Shown here piece after piece: positions 63,934-64,000 of a DNA stretch of 64,000 nucleotides. Both the position numbers and the translations under genes were made by a program. How positions within the stretch are numbered: the stretch's first letter is position 1; the number at the start of each line of letters is the position of its first letter. The DNA is from Streptomyces pyxinicus (lineage in GTDB: Bacteria > Actinomycetota > Actinomycetes > Streptomycetales > Streptomycetaceae). The notes beneath the pieces were generated by a model. The model had not been told where the DNA came from and did no database searches. It worked only from the letters and a program-made list of their open reading frames with translations. The stretch lies in contig NZ_JANUGP010000008.1 in the NCBI RefSeq assembly GCF_024753135.1, positions 228,068-292,067 of the forward strand, read 5' to 3'.

Positions 63934-64000
63934 TCATCGGATGTGCAGGTGGTCGAGGTACGCGCGCACGTTGCGGGAGGTCTCGGCCACGCTGTCGCCA
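63934..64000 (-). CDS. 3' end of an unidentified gene (cut by window edge)
   Basis: The last 21 codons before a TGA at 63934 read ...GDSVAETSRNVRAYLDHLHIR on the minus strand, an open helical-looking C terminus. Too short to assign. Confidence 0.5.
   Translation of the reverse strand, partial: GDSVAETSRNVRAYLDHLHIR

Overview
The window is a very high-GC actinobacterial chromosome segment, almost certainly Streptomyces: frequent GTG starts, ATGA/GTGA stop-start overlaps, rare TTA codons, DasR/dre control of a chitooligosaccharide importer, XRE+DUF397 regulator pairs, Streptomyces-type DUFs and strong GC hairpin terminators. I recognise no rRNA, tRNA, CRISPR array or insertion sequence.

Layout. 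0.1-4.7 kb: a SARP regulator with an early TTA codon, an XRE-DUF397 pair, peptidase E, and a TetR/metallo-hydrolase divergon with palindromic operators. 4.7-8.7 kb: an accessory cytochrome oxidase subunit I, a VKOR-type thiol oxidoreductase, a Rossmann-like protein and a small membrane protein, with four copies of a GGGCCG-AA-CGGCCC palindrome resembling hypoxia/dormancy (DevR/OsdR-type) boxes. 8.7-15 kb: a compact leftward cassette (PhyH-type dioxygenase, DUF6271-like protein, ornithine-decarboxylase-like enzyme, GNAT, MFS exporter, then a type II thioesterase). It looks like a small natural-product or modified amino-acid/polyamine pathway with no core synthase, and is my best candidate for something undescribed. 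15-21 kb: dasABCD and dasR (chitobiose/GlcNAc uptake) with three dre-like operators.

21.6-29.7 kb: a CoA-dependent aromatic catabolic locus (RidA-like, acyl-CoA dehydrogenase, aryl-CoA ligase, PaaX-like regulator, FAD monooxygenase fused to an old-yellow-enzyme domain, enoyl-CoA hydratase). The fusion points to 2-aminobenzoyl-CoA (anthranilate) degradation, and two promoter regions share a TGAC-N4-GTCA palindrome. 29.7-34 kb: an anti-sigma-type ATPase, then an arginine deiminase set (permease, ornithine carbamoyltransferase, arginine deiminase) with an ARG-box-like site. 34-36.3 kb: a coupled SPFH protein / NAD-kinase-like pair. 36.3-40.4 kb: the Pnkp/Hen1 RNA-repair pair. 40.4-47.9 kb: an F420-type oxidoreductase, DUF6099-like protein, MazG-like hydrolase coupled to a P-loop ATPase, SepF-like protein, polytopic membrane protein, and a MarR/YceI divergon with twin palindromes.

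48-53 kb: methylmalonyl-CoA mutase subunits plus MeaB, followed by a 180-bp tandem repeat. 53.5-59 kb: GAF-ANTAR regulator, SAV_915-like protein with lysA, and metE behind a cobalamin riboswitch, so B12-dependent (mutAB) and B12-repressed (metE) metabolism lie close together. 59-64 kb: a PAS/GAF/SpoIIE/HATPase regulator, an MgtE transporter lacking its N domain, a two-domain VOC protein and the 3' end of an unidentified gene.

All calls come from reading the sequence. Start codons were moved from the longest open frame where a Shine-Dalgarno, a stop-start overlap or family alignment supports a shorter protein.
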